From Saprospiraceae bacterium (lineage in GTDB: Bacteria; Bacteroidota; Bacteroidia; Chitinophagales; Saprospiraceae), in the NCBI GenBank assembly GCA_016719855.1, contig JADJYH010000025.1, positions 47,680 to 111,679 of the forward strand: 64,000 bases of DNA. The letters are read 5' to 3'. A program made the position numbers and the translations under genes. Below, one piece after another: positions 63,665 to 64,000 of this stretch; the first letter of the stretch is position 1; each line of letters starts with the position of its first letter. A model generated the notes under the pieces. It was not told the origin of the DNA. It searched no databases and saw only the letters and a list, made by a program, of their open reading frames with translations.

Positions 63665-63793
63665 TTGAAAGAACTACTTTCTGGTAGCTTTGGCGGGGTA
63701 TTTTCAATGATTTAACTTTAATGCTACCCAACTTTCTTTTATATTGTTTTGTGTTCTGTTCAGGCCCGGCGGCAACGTTGGGCTTTTTTTTTT
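63665..63793 (+). ncRNA. Candidate small RNA: complete promoter and GNRA-loop terminator without gene
   Basis: TTG (63665-63667), 17 bases, TAGCTTTG (63685-63692), then about 70 bases without a frame, then a terminator: GCCCGGCG (63764-63771), GCAA tetraloop, CGTTGGGC (63776-63783) and ten T's. The implied RNA is about 95 bases. It could also be an attenuating leader of a gene beyond the window. From 63794 to 64000 nothing else is recognised. Confidence 0.4.
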
Positions 63794-64000
63794 TGGGGAG
63801 GGGTTTGGAAAGTTGGGGTTTGGGGTGCTTTGGAGGGTATTAGGCATTTTATGAGAGAGACCTTATGTTACTGGACTTTTGACATGAATTTTTCAATGAG
63901 GTCTTGCAACTAATGCCTAAGAGGGAGGTGAATTACAGATTTGTTGAAATAATTATTTGGGGTTTTGGGAAAACATACCTTCTTCTCAAACCGTCAAATA

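Overview
The window comes from the chromosome of a Bacteroidota bacterium, most likely of the Saprospiria type. The evidence is: SusC/SusD outer-membrane pairs, three proteins ending in type IX secretion (T9SS) sorting domains, a PorP/SprF protein, and promoters of the Bacteroidota type (TTG, about 19 bases, then TAnnTTTG) upstream of many genes. No genus can be assigned from the sequence alone.

Layout. 1-9.5 kb: end of a TonB receptor, an RNA methyltransferase, twin lipoproteins, a secreted PQQ-type sugar dehydrogenase, a GH109-like oxidoreductase, an NlpC/P60 protein without its catalytic cysteine, and PorP/SprF. 9.5-20 kb: housekeeping (lpd, glutathione peroxidase, a degenerate helicase-like protein, iscA-type gene, dnaA, tRNA-Ser and tRNA-Pro) with a possible origin-like spacer. 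20-40 kb: a polysaccharide utilisation locus (AraC regulator, susC, susD, two paralogous proteins of an unrecognised family, a LamG repeat protein, GH130, MFS transporter). Three promoters in it share one operator layout. An AT-rich block with DUF4240 and nuclease-toxin-like genes lies between susC and susD. 40-58.7 kb: a hydrogenase island. On the minus strand are hypA, hypB, hypF, hypC, hypD, maeB and hypE. On the plus strand are a membrane-bound [NiFe] hydrogenase with the six-cysteine oxygen-tolerance signature (hyaABCD) and an NAD-linked one (hoxF, a fused hoxU-hoxY, hoxH, hoxW). 58.6-64 kb: tyrosine phenol-lyase, DUF2853, an exonuclease/GIY-YIG protein and a NamZ-type muramidase.

How the genes work together. 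The hyp genes build the Ni-Fe(CN)2CO centre for both large subunits, and HyaD and HoxW trim those subunits. HyaC would pass electrons to quinone, while HoxFU would exchange them with NAD(H). The 20-40 kb genes form a glycan sensing, import and degradation unit.

Quality warning. At least 20 reading frames are broken by single-base indels, mostly in homopolymers and including essential dnaA. In almost every case adding or removing the inferred base restores a whole number of codons. I therefore read most breaks as sequencing errors and annotate whole genes across them. Short perfect palindromes and mirrored short repeats are unusually common between genes and, in hypF and hypB, inside coding sequence.
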